In this document: positions 24,560 through 32,613 of the stretch, piece after piece
How positions within the stretch are numbered: the stretch's first letter is position 1
How the letters are laid out: every line of letters begins with the position of its first letter
Assembly: GCF_006438965.1 (NCBI RefSeq)
Contig: NZ_RCZM01000004.1
Coordinates: 434,001-498,000 of the forward strand
Direction: 5' to 3'
DNA: 64,000 nt
DNA from: Pedococcus bigeumensis
GTDB lineage: Bacteria > Actinomycetota > Actinomycetes > Actinomycetales > Dermatophilaceae
Notes under the pieces: generated by a model
The model's database searches: none
What the model was told of the DNA's origin: nothing
The model's input: the letters and a program-made list of their open reading frames with translations, nothing else
Program-made: the position numbers and the translations under genes

Positions 24560-25329
24560 GCCGCACCGACCTCGAAGCCGATGAGCAGGTCGGAGATCTG
24601 CTGTGGGGACAGCGCCCCGTGGTCGGCGACCAGACGTCCGTCGGCGATGACGAGGATCCGGTCCGCGTAGGACGCAGCCACCGGGTCGTGGCTGACCATG
24701 GCGATCGTCTGGCCGTACTCGCGGGCGGCGGTGCGCAGCAGGGTGAGCACCTCGCGCGAGCTGCGCGAGTCGAGGTTGCCGGTCGGCTCGTCGGCGAAGA
24801 TGACCGCTGGGCGCGAGGCCAGCGCGCGGGCGATGGCGACGCGCTGCTGCTGGCCGCCCGACAGCTCGCTCGGCCGGTGACCCACCCGGTCCGCGAGGCC
24901 GAGGGTGCGCACGAGGTGGTCGATCCACTGGCGCTCCGCGGCGTCGACGCGCCGGCCGGCGAGCTCGAAGGGAAGCCTGATGTTCTCGGCCACGGACAGG
25001 GTCGGGACGAGGTTGAAGGCCTGGAACACGAAGCCGACCTGGCTGCGGCGCAACGTGGTTCGTGCGTTGTCATCAAGCTGCGACAGGGTGGCCCCGCCGA
25101 GCACCACGTCGCCGCTCGTGGCGTCGTCGAGACCGGCGGCCACGTTCATCAGGGTGGACTTGCCAGACCCGGACGGGCCCATGATCGCCGTGAACTCGCC
25201 CCGACGGATGTCGACCGTGACGTCGTCCAGGGCGACCACCGTCCCGTGGCCGTCGCCGTAGGCCCGTGTCACCCGCCGTAGCGACACGACGGGCTGGGAT
25301 GCGTTGTCCTGCAGGGGAGTTGATGTCAT
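24556..25329 (-). CDS. MacB/LolD-type ABC transporter ATPase
   Basis: 257 residues. Walker A MGPSGSGKST, signature LSGGQQQRVAIARALASRPA, Walker B VIFADEPTGNLDSRSSRE and the histidine in IAMVSHDPVAASYADR. The GNLD after Walker B is typical of the MacB/LolD/FtsE branch that works with FtsX permeases. ATG 25329 is preceded by TACGGT with 7 bases between, suggesting a leaderless start; a hairpin at 25381-25412 separates it from the response-regulator gene upstream. Confidence 0.88.
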   Translation of the reverse strand: MTSTPLQDNASQPVVSLRRVTRAYGDGHGTVVALDDVTVDIRRGEFTAIMGPSGSGKSTLMNVAAGLDDATSGDVVLGGATLSQLDDNARTTLRRSQVGFVFQAFNLVPTLSVAENIRLPFELAGRRVDAAERQWIDHLVRTLGLADRVGHRPSELSGGQQQRVAIARALASRPAVIFADEPTGNLDSRSSREVLTLLRTAAREYGQTIAMVSHDPVAASYADRILVIADGRLVADHGALSPQQISDLLIGFEVGAA

Positions 25330-25336
25330 GCCAGTC

Positions 25337-25342
25337 ACCGTA
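25337..25342 (-). promoter_or_regulatory. Putative -10 (TACGGT), leaderless start of ABC exporter operon
   Basis: Minus-strand TACGGT ends 7 bases before the ATG at 25329. It would give the exporter genes a promoter separate from the two-component genes. Confidence 0.4.
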
Positions 25343-25380
25343 CGAACAGTGGGGAAGGCGTCACATCCGGCGACCGGGCG

Positions 25381-25412
25381 ACGCGGCATACCTCCGCAGA
25401 GGTATGCCGCGT
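25381..25412. terminator. Perfect 14-bp hairpin built from two GTATGCCG motifs
   Basis: Arms ACGCGGCATACCTC (25381-25394) and GAGGTATGCCGCGT (25399-25412) with a CGCA loop. It follows the response-regulator stop (25416, minus strand) by three bases and precedes the exporter promoter. It fits a terminator for the two-component operon, although no T-run follows, as is usual in GC-rich actinobacteria. Confidence 0.7.
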
Positions 25413-25415
25413 GGC

Positions 25416-26063
25416 TCAGAGGAGGCCGTGCTCGTAGGCGTAGACGACCAGCTGGACGCGGTCGCGCAGGTCGAGCTTGGTCAGGATGCGGGACATGTGG
25501 GTCTTCACGGTCGCCTCCGACAGGAACTCCGCCGCGGCGATCTCCGCGTTGGACAGCCCGCGGGCGGCTCGGAGGAGGATCTCGCGCTCGCGCGGTGTGA
25601 GGCGCTCGTACTCCTCCCCGGGCGCCGCCGCCAGCCGGCTGCGGTATCGCTCGAAGACGGCCTGTGTGGCACCCGCTGCGACCACCTGGGTGCCGTCAGC
25701 CACGGCCCGGATCGCGGCAAGGAGCAGCTCGGGGCGCGACTCCTTGAGCATGAACCCGCTCGCCCCGGCGTCGATCGCGTCGGCGACCAGCTCGTCGAGG
25801 TCGAAGGTGGTGAGCACCAGGACCCGCGGGGCTCGGTCGCCGAGCTGGGTCACGATCTGTCGAGTGGCCTGGACACCGTCCAGTCGAGGCATCCGCACGT
25901 CCATGAGGACGACGTCGGGTCGGCACTGCTCGACCAGGTCGAGCGCGTCGGAGCCGTCGCCCACTTCACCCACGACCTCCAGGTCTTCCTGGCTGCCGAC
26001 GACCATGGCGATCCCGGCCCGGAACAACGCCTGGTCGTCGACCAGTGCCACCCGGATCGTCAC
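25416..26063 (-). CDS. NarL/LuxR-family response regulator
   Basis: 215 residues from a GTG at 26063. Receiver domain: acidic pair in VALVDDQALFRAG, phospho-aspartate in DVVLMDVRMPRLDG, the switch threonine in VLVLTTFDLDE and the lysine in GFMLKESRPE. The C-terminal LuxR helix-turn-helix is LTPREREILLRAARGLSNAE, then SEATVKTHMSRILTKL. It is encoded with its histidine kinase (GTGA overlap) and probably regulates the neighbouring exporter. Confidence 0.9.
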   Translation of the reverse strand: MTIRVALVDDQALFRAGIAMVVGSQEDLEVVGEVGDGSDALDLVEQCRPDVVLMDVRMPRLDGVQATRQIVTQLGDRAPRVLVLTTFDLDELVADAIDAGASGFMLKESRPELLLAAIRAVADGTQVVAAGATQAVFERYRSRLAAAPGEEYERLTPREREILLRAARGLSNAEIAAAEFLSEATVKTHMSRILTKLDLRDRVQLVVYAYEHGLL

Positions 26064-27310
26064 GCGCCCGCGCCGTTCGGGTCGCGGGTGGCTGCCTCGG
26101 ACGTGGTGATGGTGGTGGGGAGGTGCGCCTGGAGGACCCAGGACCCAGCCTCGTGGCCTGCCCAGAAGGTGCCACCGGCCACCGTGGTGCGCTCGGACAT
26201 GCCGACCAGGCCGTGCCCGGTGCCGCGCTGCGCGCCGTTGTCGGGCTCCGGGAGCATCTGGCCGTCCGCGGCCACCGAGGGCTGGTCGTGCTGACGCAGG
26301 CGGTTGGTCACGGTGAGACGGTAGCCGTCGGTCCAGTCCTGCTCGACCTGCACGGGTGCGGCCAGGTCGCCGTGCTTCAGGGCATTGGTCAGGGACTCGC
26401 CCAGGAGGCGGTGGGCGGTCAGCGCGATGAGGGGGGACTGGTCCGGCGTGCCCACCTCGCGGAAGTCCAGATCCATCCCCGACCTTCGCATGCGCTCCAG
26501 CACATCGGTCTGCTGGGCGATGCTCGGAGTACTCGGTGCCAGCTCGGGGTCCCGCAGCTGCGCGACGATCGTGCGCAGGTCGCTGATCGCCGTTCGCGCC
26601 GTCTCGCCGATCACCTCGAGGGCGCGCTCGGCACCCACCGGGTCGTTCCGCAGTCCGTACCGGGCTCCGTCGCTCTGGGCAGCCACGACGGCCCAGGAGT
26701 GGGCGACGACGTCGTGCATGTCGGCGGCGATTCGACGTCGCTCCTGCTCGAGGTCGTACAGCCCGCTCAGGCGTCGCCGCTCGGCCGCCTCCAGCTGTGC
26801 GTCGACGCGGGCCTGCACGCCTTGGCGGTTCTGCCACCGCACGTAGCCGGCCACCCAGCCGCCACCCGTCACGACCGCGGTCAGCGCGGCGAAGCCGGCG
26901 GAGAGCGCGACCGTCGACCCAATGGATGCCGTGGGGTGGGGTTGGGCCGCCATGAACACCCCTGCCACCGCAGTGGCCAGTGCCGCGCAACCCAGGCCCC
27001 ATCGCCGGACCCGTGACGTTCGGCTCGCACCGAGCGCGAAGAACAGCACGGCATACGCGGGGTCGGCCCCATAGGCCACCTGACTCGAGACGACCTGCAG
27101 GATGGCGCTGGCAACGGCGACCGTCGACATCGCCTGCCACGACAGCCGGCGGACGGCCAGGGCCAGTCCGAGCAGGCCGGCCGAGATCGCGGCCGAGGTC
27201 CCCAGGCTGCCGTGCAGGGGTCCCATGACGGCTGAGAAGAGGAGACCGGTACCGACGTCGAAGGCGATCTGCCGGCGCGTTGGCCGGTCGTCTCCCCACA
27301 CATCGGTCAC
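26060..27310 (-). CDS. NarX-type (HisKA_3) sensor histidine kinase
   Basis: 416 residues from a GTG at 27310. The N-terminal half has several hydrophobic helices (from [15 protein letters not shown] to about residue 155) and no large extracellular domain. The dimerisation/phosphoacceptor helix is [20 protein letters not shown] with the conserved histidine in MHDVVAHS. The ATPase domain contains [15 protein letters not shown] and [18 protein letters not shown]. It may sense a membrane-associated stress such as a cell-envelope antibiotic, as is common for kinases paired with FtsX exporters; that is inference. TAGCCT lies 6 bases upstream of the GTG. Confidence 0.87.
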   Translation of the reverse strand: MTDVWGDDRPTRRQIAFDVGTGLLFSAVMGPLHGSLGTSAAISAGLLGLALAVRRLSWQAMSTVAVASAILQVVSSQVAYGADPAYAVLFFALGASRTSRVRRWGLGCAALATAVAGVFMAAQPHPTASIGSTVALSAGFAALTAVVTGGGWVAGYVRWQNRQGVQARVDAQLEAAERRRLSGLYDLEQERRRIAADMHDVVAHSWAVVAAQSDGARYGLRNDPVGAERALEVIGETARTAISDLRTIVAQLRDPELAPSTPSIAQQTDVLERMRRSGMDLDFREVGTPDQSPLIALTAHRLLGESLTNALKHGDLAAPVQVEQDWTDGYRLTVTNRLRQHDQPSVAADGQMLPEPDNGAQRGTGHGLVGMSERTTVAGGTFWAGHEAGSWVLQAHLPTTITTSEAATRDPNGAGA

Positions 27311-27316
27311 CGGTCA

Positions 27317-27322
27317 AGGCTA
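27317..27322 (-). promoter_or_regulatory. Putative -10 (TAGCCT), leaderless start of histidine kinase
   Basis: Minus-strand TAGCCT ends 6 bases before the GTG at 27310. It is divergent from the ispG promoter about 130 bases away. Confidence 0.4.
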
Positions 27323-27432
27323 GGCCCACGAATGGGCTGACGAATCGGCCTCGAGAACGACGGGGCGTACACCTTGGGACGGACCCTACGAGGGCGACCA
27401 CGGGGACGCGGTGGGGTGCGCGGGGAGACGCA

Positions 27433-27487
27433 GGGCCGGCATACCGGATAATGGGCCGCATGACTGTTGGACTTGGTATGCCGGCCC
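27433..27487. repeat. 13-bp inverted repeat flanking the ispG start
   Basis: GGGCCGGCATACC (27433-27445) and GGTATGCCGGCCC (27475-27487) are perfect inverted copies 29 bases apart, each holding the 8-mer GTATGCCG. The spacer holds the likely -10 and the ATG. If transcription starts at the ATG, the left arm is not in the RNA, so a DNA-level role is as likely as an RNA hairpin. Confidence 0.8.
27447..27452 (+). promoter_or_regulatory. Putative -10 (GATAAT) before ispG
   Basis: GATAAT, close to the TATAAT consensus, is followed by 7 bases and the ATG at 27460. This argues against the in-frame ATG at 27451, which overlaps the hexamer. Confidence 0.45.
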
Positions 27488-28620
27488 TTCCCCCGCCCGT
27501 GCTCGCGCCGCGGCGCAAGACGCGCAAGATCAAGGTCGGCAAGGTCGAGGTCGGCGGTGACGCCCCCATCTCGGTCCAGTCGATGTGCACCACCCAGACG
27601 ACCGACATCAACTCGACGCTGCAGCAGATCGCCGAGCTGACCGCGTCCGGGTGCGACATCGTCCGGGTGGCCTGCCCGACCCAGGAAGACGCCGACGCGC
27701 TGCCCACCATCGCGCGCAAGTCCCAGATCCCCGTCATCGCGGACATCCACTTCCAGCCCAAGTACGTCTTCGCGGCCATCGACGCGGGCTGCGCAGCAGT
27801 GCGCGTCAACCCGGGCAACATCCGCAAGTTCGACGACCAGGTCAAGCAGATCGCCGCGGCAGCCAAGGACGCCGGCGTCTCGATCCGGATCGGCGTCAAC
27901 GCCGGCTCGCTCGACCCGCGACTCCTGGAGAAGTACGGCAAGGCCACGGCCGAGGCGCTCGTCGAGTCAGCAGTCTGGGAGGCGTCCCTGTTCGAGGAGC
28001 ACGACTTCCACGACTTCAAGATCTCGGTGAAGCACAACGACCCGGTGGTCATGGTCAAGGCCTACGAGATGCTGTCCGAGCGGGGCGACTGGCCGCTGCA
28101 CCTCGGGGTCACCGAGGCGGGGCCAGCGTTCCAGGGCACCATCAAGTCCGCGACCGCGTTCGGCGCCCTGCTGTCCAAGGGCATCGGCGACACCATCCGC
28201 GTCTCGCTGTCGGCACCTCCCGTCGAGGAGGTGAAGGTCGGCAACCAGATCCTGCAGTCGCTCAACCTCAAGCCGCGCAAGCTCGAGATCGTGTCGTGCC
28301 CCTCGTGCGGGCGCGCCCAGGTCGACGTCTACAAGCTGGCCGACGCGGTGAGCGCCGGGCTCGAGGGCATGACCGTTCCGCTGCGCGTGGCCGTCATGGG
28401 GTGCGTCGTCAACGGCCCCGGCGAGGCGCGCGAGGCCGACCTCGGCGTGGCGTCGGGCAACGGCAAGGGCCAGATCTTCGTCAAGGGCGAGGTCATCAAG
28501 ACCGTGCCCGAGAGCCAGATCGTGGAGACCCTCATCGAAGAGGCCATGCGGATCGCCGACGAGATGGGCGAGCCGATGACCGAGGAGAGCGCGGGCGCCC
28601 CCTCGGTCACCGTCGGCTGA
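27460..28620 (+). CDS. ispG: 4-hydroxy-3-methylbut-2-enyl diphosphate synthase (GcpE)
   Basis: 386 residues. Iron-sulfur enzyme of the MEP pathway that converts MEcPP to HMBPP. N-terminal TIM-barrel motif [20 protein letters not shown]; the 4Fe-4S cysteines are in [11 protein letters not shown] and [19 protein letters not shown] near the C-terminus. In many actinobacteria it follows dxr and rip directly; here the exporter and two-component genes lie between. Its start region is enclosed by a 13-bp inverted repeat. Confidence 0.94.
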   Translation: MTVGLGMPALPPPVLAPRRKTRKIKVGKVEVGGDAPISVQSMCTTQTTDINSTLQQIAELTASGCDIVRVACPTQEDADALPTIARKSQIPVIADIHFQPKYVFAAIDAGCAAVRVNPGNIRKFDDQVKQIAAAAKDAGVSIRIGVNAGSLDPRLLEKYGKATAEALVESAVWEASLFEEHDFHDFKISVKHNDPVVMVKAYEMLSERGDWPLHLGVTEAGPAFQGTIKSATAFGALLSKGIGDTIRVSLSAPPVEEVKVGNQILQSLNLKPRKLEIVSCPSCGRAQVDVYKLADAVSAGLEGMTVPLRVAVMGCVVNGPGEAREADLGVASGNGKGQIFVKGEVIKTVPESQIVETLIEEAMRIADEMGEPMTEESAGAPSVTVG

Positions 28621-28623
28621 CCG

Positions 28624-30036
28624 TCAGCCCGCGGGGAACAACCGCGGGTCGACACCCAGCGGCTGGTCCAGGGCGACCTCGATGTACTCGTTCGGGTCGG
28701 GAAGAACCGCTGACCGGCCACCGGTGTTCGGGAAGTTGTTGTCGTTCATGACGGCGATGGTGTGGTCGTCGACGACCGCGAGGTCCTCGATGGTCTCGAA
28801 GGCGAACGGGAAGAACGCGCCGAGCTTGCCGACGTTGGCCGGATCGGGGACGGCCAGGAGGTTCACCAGGAGCTGCTTGTCGGCATACCCGTCGTGGTCC
28901 CGGTCCTTGAGGTCCACGGTGAAGACCGCCTTGAAGTGTGCGTTCGGGCCTGCTCCGGCATCGCGCTCAACGACCAGGAGCTCGTGGTCGTCGATGGCGA
29001 TCGCGTCACCGATCGAGTCCCCGGGGCTCTCGAGGCGGTAGCGCCAGTAGGTACCGGTGAACTGGGCCCCGAGGTCCTGGTTCACCTTGACCTCGAAGAT
29101 GCGCAGGTCGGAGCCGAGCCCGGCAGCCTTGTCCTCGGCGAGGGACCCCTCGAGCATCGGATAGAGCCGCTGGCCGTTGGGCGAGATCGCCATCCCCTCG
29201 AACCCGCGGGACGACGCGAGGTTGGGCTCCTCGCCGGCTGCGAGGCTCGGGCTCTGCGGCGCCTTCACCCCTGGCGTCGGGATGGGGGACTCCAGCAGCC
29301 GACCATGCGCGTCCGCGTGGAGCAGGAACGGCCCGAACTCGTCGCCGAACCAGAAGGTCCCGTCCGGCGCGACCTGCATCGACTCCGGGTCGAAGTCCCA
29401 GCCGGTCAGCACCCGGTCCCTCGCGGGGCACGTGTAGCCGGCGGGCAGGCCGGTGGCAGCCGCGCAGCCCGCGTCCCGCCAGATGGTCCAGTCGACGTGG
29501 TGGTCGGGATCGCTGAGGACGAACTGCAGGCCGAGGTAGGCCGTCGTTCCCGTCGCCGTGTCAGGTCGGATGCGGTTCACGACGAGCTCGAAGTCCTGGC
29601 TGTTGCCCTTCTGCCCGTAACCGTTGTCGGTCATGACGAGGTAGCTGCCATCGGCGTTGCGGTGCATCGCCGAGAACCCCTGCACCGGTTGAGCGGGGTA
29701 GGGCCGGGGAACCGCAGTCGTCCCGGTCTGGAAGTAGCCAGAGCGGGCGGAACCCGGTCGATAGGTCTCCGCCGGGAGGGACGAACGCCCCACGAGCCGG
29801 GACTGTGCGGCCGTCGTCGCCGGATCCGGGTCGGCGTTGAGGGCCCCGGCGCCGGGAGTGGCCGTGCTGGGCGATGAGGCGAGGGCGGTGGCGACGAGCG
29901 CCGCGGCAGCTGCGCGTCCCGTCGTGCGAGTCCACCCGGCTCGCGTCCACCCGGCTTGCGCCAACGCGGCACGGGTCCGCGGATCGCGGCGGCAGATGGG
30001 AGGAGGGGCTGCCAGGGCCCGGTCGGTCGTGGTCAT
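28624..30036 (-). CDS. Secreted esterase-like/phytase-like beta-propeller protein
   Basis: 470 residues. A long, arginine-containing signal region (to about residue 75) includes the direct repeat AGWTRAGWTR and the hydrophobic core RAAAAALVATALASS. The mature part matches 'esterase-like activity of phytase' proteins (PF13449): GFSAMHRNADGSYLVMTDNG, FWFGDEFGPFLLHADAHGRL, EGMAISPNGQRLYPMLEGSL and ETIEDLAVVDDHTIAVMNDN. These acidic loops suggest calcium binding. Substrate unknown; it may hydrolyse phosphate esters outside the cell. The ATG is preceded by AGGAGACC. It converges on ispG with 3 bases between stops. Confidence 0.75.
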   Translation of the reverse strand: MTTTDRALAAPPPICRRDPRTRAALAQAGWTRAGWTRTTGRAAAAALVATALASSPSTATPGAGALNADPDPATTAAQSRLVGRSSLPAETYRPGSARSGYFQTGTTAVPRPYPAQPVQGFSAMHRNADGSYLVMTDNGYGQKGNSQDFELVVNRIRPDTATGTTAYLGLQFVLSDPDHHVDWTIWRDAGCAAATGLPAGYTCPARDRVLTGWDFDPESMQVAPDGTFWFGDEFGPFLLHADAHGRLLESPIPTPGVKAPQSPSLAAGEEPNLASSRGFEGMAISPNGQRLYPMLEGSLAEDKAAGLGSDLRIFEVKVNQDLGAQFTGTYWRYRLESPGDSIGDAIAIDDHELLVVERDAGAGPNAHFKAVFTVDLKDRDHDGYADKQLLVNLLAVPDPANVGKLGAFFPFAFETIEDLAVVDDHTIAVMNDNNFPNTGGRSAVLPDPNEYIEVALDQPLGVDPRLFPAG

Positions 30037-30137
30037 GATGGTCTCCTGTGTGGTCCTCGTCGCTCTCGCACGAGCGCAGGCGGCTCGTGGGTCCGCAGGG
30101 AGTTGCGGCTTCTCGACGATCTCGGTCCAGGTGCTGT

Positions 30138-30207
30138 GAGGTCGTCACCCCGCAGGCCCGACTCTGTGGCTGTCCCGGCCACAGCCTGTGGACCGCAGGA
30201 CGACCTC
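30138..30207. repeat. Nested inverted repeats between divergent genes
   Basis: Outer arms GAGGTCGTC (30138-30146) and GACGACCTC (30199-30207) enclose inner arms CTGTGGC (30164-30170) and GCCACAG (30178-30184). The structure lies in the 217-base gap between the leftward phytase-like gene and the rightward GNAT gene. It could be an operator, a structured 5' leader of the leftward gene or a small RNA. Nothing else is recognised in the gap except the GNAT promoter. Confidence 0.5.
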
Positions 30208-30241
30208 TGGGGATAGGCGGCGGAAGGGCCACCTCACCGCC

Positions 30242-30247
30242 TAGGCT
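30242..30247 (+). promoter_or_regulatory. Putative -10 (TAGGCT), leaderless start of GNAT gene
   Basis: TAGGCT is followed by 6 bases and the GTG at 30254. Confidence 0.4.
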
Positions 30248-30253
30248 GACGGG

Positions 30254-31099
30254 GTGCTGCGCACTCGTAACCCGGTCCACGCGCTGTCGCCCTCGGACCG
30301 CGACGCCGCGTTGGAGGTGTGTGCGCGGAACCTGCCGGCGAACGTGTTCGTCGCCGCCCGCCTCCTCGAGGGAGTGCTGAGCACCCAGCCCGGCACCGTT
30401 CTCGGCCACAAGGTCGGCGGCAGTCTCGAGGCGCTCTGCTGGTCGAGTGCCAACCTGGTCCCGGTCGAGGCCGACGACGAGACCATCAACTTCTTCGCCG
30501 ACCGGGTCCGCCGCTGGCGTCGGCACTGTGCCTCGATCCTCGGCCCGGCCGACCAGGTCTCAGAGCTGTGGCGGCACCTCGCGCCGGCGTGGGGGCCGGC
30601 CCGCGCGGTGCGGGCGAGCCAGCCCCTGATGAGCAGCATGGACCGCCCTTCCGCGCTCGGTGTGGAGCTGGACCCGCGCGTCCGTCCCGCCCGCGAGCAC
30701 GAGGTGGACCTCGTGATGCCCGCCGCCGCGCACATGTTCGAGGGCGAGATCGGCTACCCGCCCTACACCGGTTCCGGCGCGGCATACCGGTCGGCTTTGC
30801 TGGCCCTCATCGACCGGGGGCACACCTTCATCGCCATCGAGGACGGGGCGGTGATCTTCAAGGCCGATGTCGGCTCCGTCGCGCTCGGCTGCGCCCAGCT
30901 CCAGGGGGTCTGGCTCGCGCCGCACCTGCGCGGACAGGGGCTCTCCGTGCCGCTCATGGCCTCGGTGGTGGAGCAGGTCATGGAGACCCGCGCGCGCTGG
31001 GTCACGTTGTACGTCAACGACTTCAACGAGAGTGCCCGGGCGACGTATGCCCGGGTCGGCTTCGAGGACGTCGGCACCTTCTCGACAGTCCTGCTCTGA
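30254..31099 (+). CDS. DUF4081-type GNAT N-acetyltransferase
   Basis: 281 residues. The N-terminal half (ALSPSDRDAALEVCARNLPA, VFVAARLLEGVL) is the DUF4081 module found before a GNAT domain in actinobacteria. The C-terminal GNAT domain has the acetyl-CoA loop in GVWLAPHLRGQGLSVPLMAS and ends YVNDFNESARATYARVGFED. The homologue in mycobacteria also sits next to ispG. Substrate unknown. Starts at a GTG with TAGGCT 6 bases upstream. Confidence 0.82.
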   Translation: MLRTRNPVHALSPSDRDAALEVCARNLPANVFVAARLLEGVLSTQPGTVLGHKVGGSLEALCWSSANLVPVEADDETINFFADRVRRWRRHCASILGPADQVSELWRHLAPAWGPARAVRASQPLMSSMDRPSALGVELDPRVRPAREHEVDLVMPAAAHMFEGEIGYPPYTGSGAAYRSALLALIDRGHTFIAIEDGAVIFKADVGSVALGCAQLQGVWLAPHLRGQGLSVPLMASVVEQVMETRARWVTLYVNDFNESARATYARVGFEDVGTFSTVLL

Positions 31100-31335
31100 T
31101 GGACCCCGCCCTCCAGTCCGAACCGCGCCCGGACACCCCGGCCGCCGGCAACGCCTTGCTGTGGATGACGGGATCGCTGGCCGCCTTCGGCGCCTTCGTC
31201 ATCCTCGTGCCGGGGCAGGCCGGTGACCGGACCTGGTGGTGGGTGGGGCTCGTGCTCATCGTCGTGGGTGCCGTGACGTTCGGGCTCTGCCTTCGGGCGC
31301 GGCTGGCCTACCTGCGCGAGCACCGCGGCGACTGA
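31099..31335 (+). CDS. Small two-helix membrane protein
   Basis: 78 residues beginning MDPALQSEPRPDTPAAGN. Two helices (LLWMTGSLAAFGAFVILVPG and WWWVGLVLIVVGAVTFGLCL) and a basic C-terminus (RARLAYLREHRGD), so both ends are probably cytoplasmic. The ATG overlaps the stop of the GNAT gene (TGATG), indicating co-translation. Family and function not recognised. Confidence 0.6.
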   Translation: MDPALQSEPRPDTPAAGNALLWMTGSLAAFGAFVILVPGQAGDRTWWWVGLVLIVVGAVTFGLCLRARLAYLREHRGD

Positions 31336-31379
31336 CGCGGCGGGTCGTCCGACCACTCGGCCCTGACAGGATGGGCGGC

Positions 31380-31778
31380 ATGCCTCGCACCGTCGCACCC
31401 CTGACCAAGGACATCGCCGCCCTCGCCGGCCTGTTCATCACCTCGGGGACGACCCACCTCGTGAAGCCCGAGGTGTTCGAACCGCTGGTGCCGAGCTCGC
31501 TGCCCCGCCGGCGCGAGCTGATCTACGTCTCCGGCATCGCCGAGCTCGCCTGCGCCGCTGGCCTGCTCCACCCGCGCACCCGCAGGTATGCCGGCCTGGC
31601 CAGCGCCGCCCTGCTGCTCGCGATCCTGCCGGGGAACGTCCAGATGAGCGCCAACTACGGCAAGCGCGCCCAGCGCAAGGGGACCCCAGCGGCGCAGGCC
31701 GCCTTCGCAGGCACGCTCGCGCGGCTGCCGATGCAGCTCCCGCTGATCCGCACGGCGCTCAAGGCCGCCGGTCGCTGA
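31380..31778 (+). CDS. DoxX-like membrane protein
   Basis: 132 residues from the ATG at 31380. Four hydrophobic segments: IAALAGLFITSGTTHLVKPE, ELIYVSGIAELACAAGLLHP, YAGLASAALLLAILPGNVQM and a C-terminal one. FITSGTTHLVKPEVFEPLVP and GNVQMSAN are typical of the small DoxX-like family in actinobacteria. The frame is open upstream, but those residues overlap the preceding gene and have no family match. CAGGAT lies 7 bases before the ATG. Role unknown, possibly redox or membrane stress. Confidence 0.72.
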   Translation: MPRTVAPLTKDIAALAGLFITSGTTHLVKPEVFEPLVPSSLPRRRELIYVSGIAELACAAGLLHPRTRRYAGLASAALLLAILPGNVQMSANYGKRAQRKGTPAAQAAFAGTLARLPMQLPLIRTALKAAGR

Positions 31779-31811
31779 CCCCGCCGCGGCTGGCCTCAGT
31801 ACGACCGAGAC

Positions 31812-32432
31812 TCAGTACAACCCGGTCGAGTACTGCTCGCCGTAGTACTTCTCGAGCTCCTCGATGGTGTCCTCGGGTCGCTCCAGGGCCTTGGCGATCT
31901 CCGGCCTGGACCCCACGGCCAGCGGGTCCCACGTGGACGGGTGCCACAGCTGGCTGCGCATGAACGCCTTGGCACAGTGCCCGAACACCTCGTCGATCTC
32001 GACCACGAGGGCCAGCACCGGGCGGTGACCCTTGACCACCATGTCGTCGAACCACGGAGCATCCGAGACCAGGTGGGCGCGACCGTTGATGCGCAACGTG
32101 TCGCCGCGCCCGGGGATGAGGAACAGCAGGCCGACGTGCGGGTTGGCGAGGATGTTCTTGTAGCCGTCGGCGCGCTTGTTTCCGCGGCGCTCGGGGATGG
32201 CGATGGTCGTGTCATCGAGCACCCTCACGAAGCCCGCGGGGTCACCCTTGGGCGAGACGTCGCAGCGGCCCTGCTCGTCCGAGGTGGCGACGAGGCAGAA
32301 CGGAGAGGCCGCCAGCCAGTCGCGGTCGAGGTCGTGCAGGGCCGGGCGGGCCTTGTCCCGAACGCGGGGAAGCGGTTCCCCGAGCAGGTCCACGAGTTGG
32401 TCGACGGTCTCGATGCGGGTCGGCTGCGCCAT
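31812..32432 (-). CDS. PPOX-fold FMN flavoprotein, MSMEG_1061-like
   Basis: 206 residues. The split-barrel core is DWLAASPFCLVATSDEQGRC then DVSPKGDPAGFVRVLDDTTI, and IPERRGNKRADGYKNILANP then PHVGLLFLIPGRGDTLRING, a pattern shared by FMN-binding PPOX proteins of the MSMEG_1061 type. The C-terminus FMRSQLWHPSTWDP is conserved in that group. Probably a flavin-dependent reductase; substrate unknown. It converges with the DoxX-like gene and diverges from proS across palindrome A. Confidence 0.78.
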   Translation of the reverse strand: MAQPTRIETVDQLVDLLGEPLPRVRDKARPALHDLDRDWLAASPFCLVATSDEQGRCDVSPKGDPAGFVRVLDDTTIAIPERRGNKRADGYKNILANPHVGLLFLIPGRGDTLRINGRAHLVSDAPWFDDMVVKGHRPVLALVVEIDEVFGHCAKAFMRSQLWHPSTWDPLAVGSRPEIAKALERPEDTIEELEKYYGEQYSTGLY

Positions 32433-32458
32433 GGCTCCACTCTGCCACTCGCCGACTC

Positions 32459-32512
32459 CGAGTCTTTGAAGGATCCGCCACGTCCGGACGTGGCGGATCC
32501 TTCAAAGACTCG
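32459..32512. repeat. Perfect 54-base palindrome (dispersed repeat, copy A)
   Basis: Arms of 27 bases with no spacer, centred between 32485 and 32486. The left arm runs CGAGTCTTTGAAGGATCCGC then CACGTCC, and the right arm is its exact reverse complement. It lies between divergent genes (the PPOX-like gene leftward, proS rightward), so it is not at a gene end. It is the same family as copies at 36622 and 53114. Confidence 0.95.
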
Positions 32513-32613
32513 ACCCGAGGCGCCCCGCCAGGGTGCCTGACGGAAACCATGGTGAGCCCGCGGCATACCCACCGATATCCTCTGGGGGTTGTCCGCCAAC
32601 CGAGGAGTGCCAC

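Noticed and set aside
32459-32512. Palindrome A as a transcription terminator
   Set aside because: It lies between divergent gene starts, where no transcript of a known gene ends; the family must be explained some other way.
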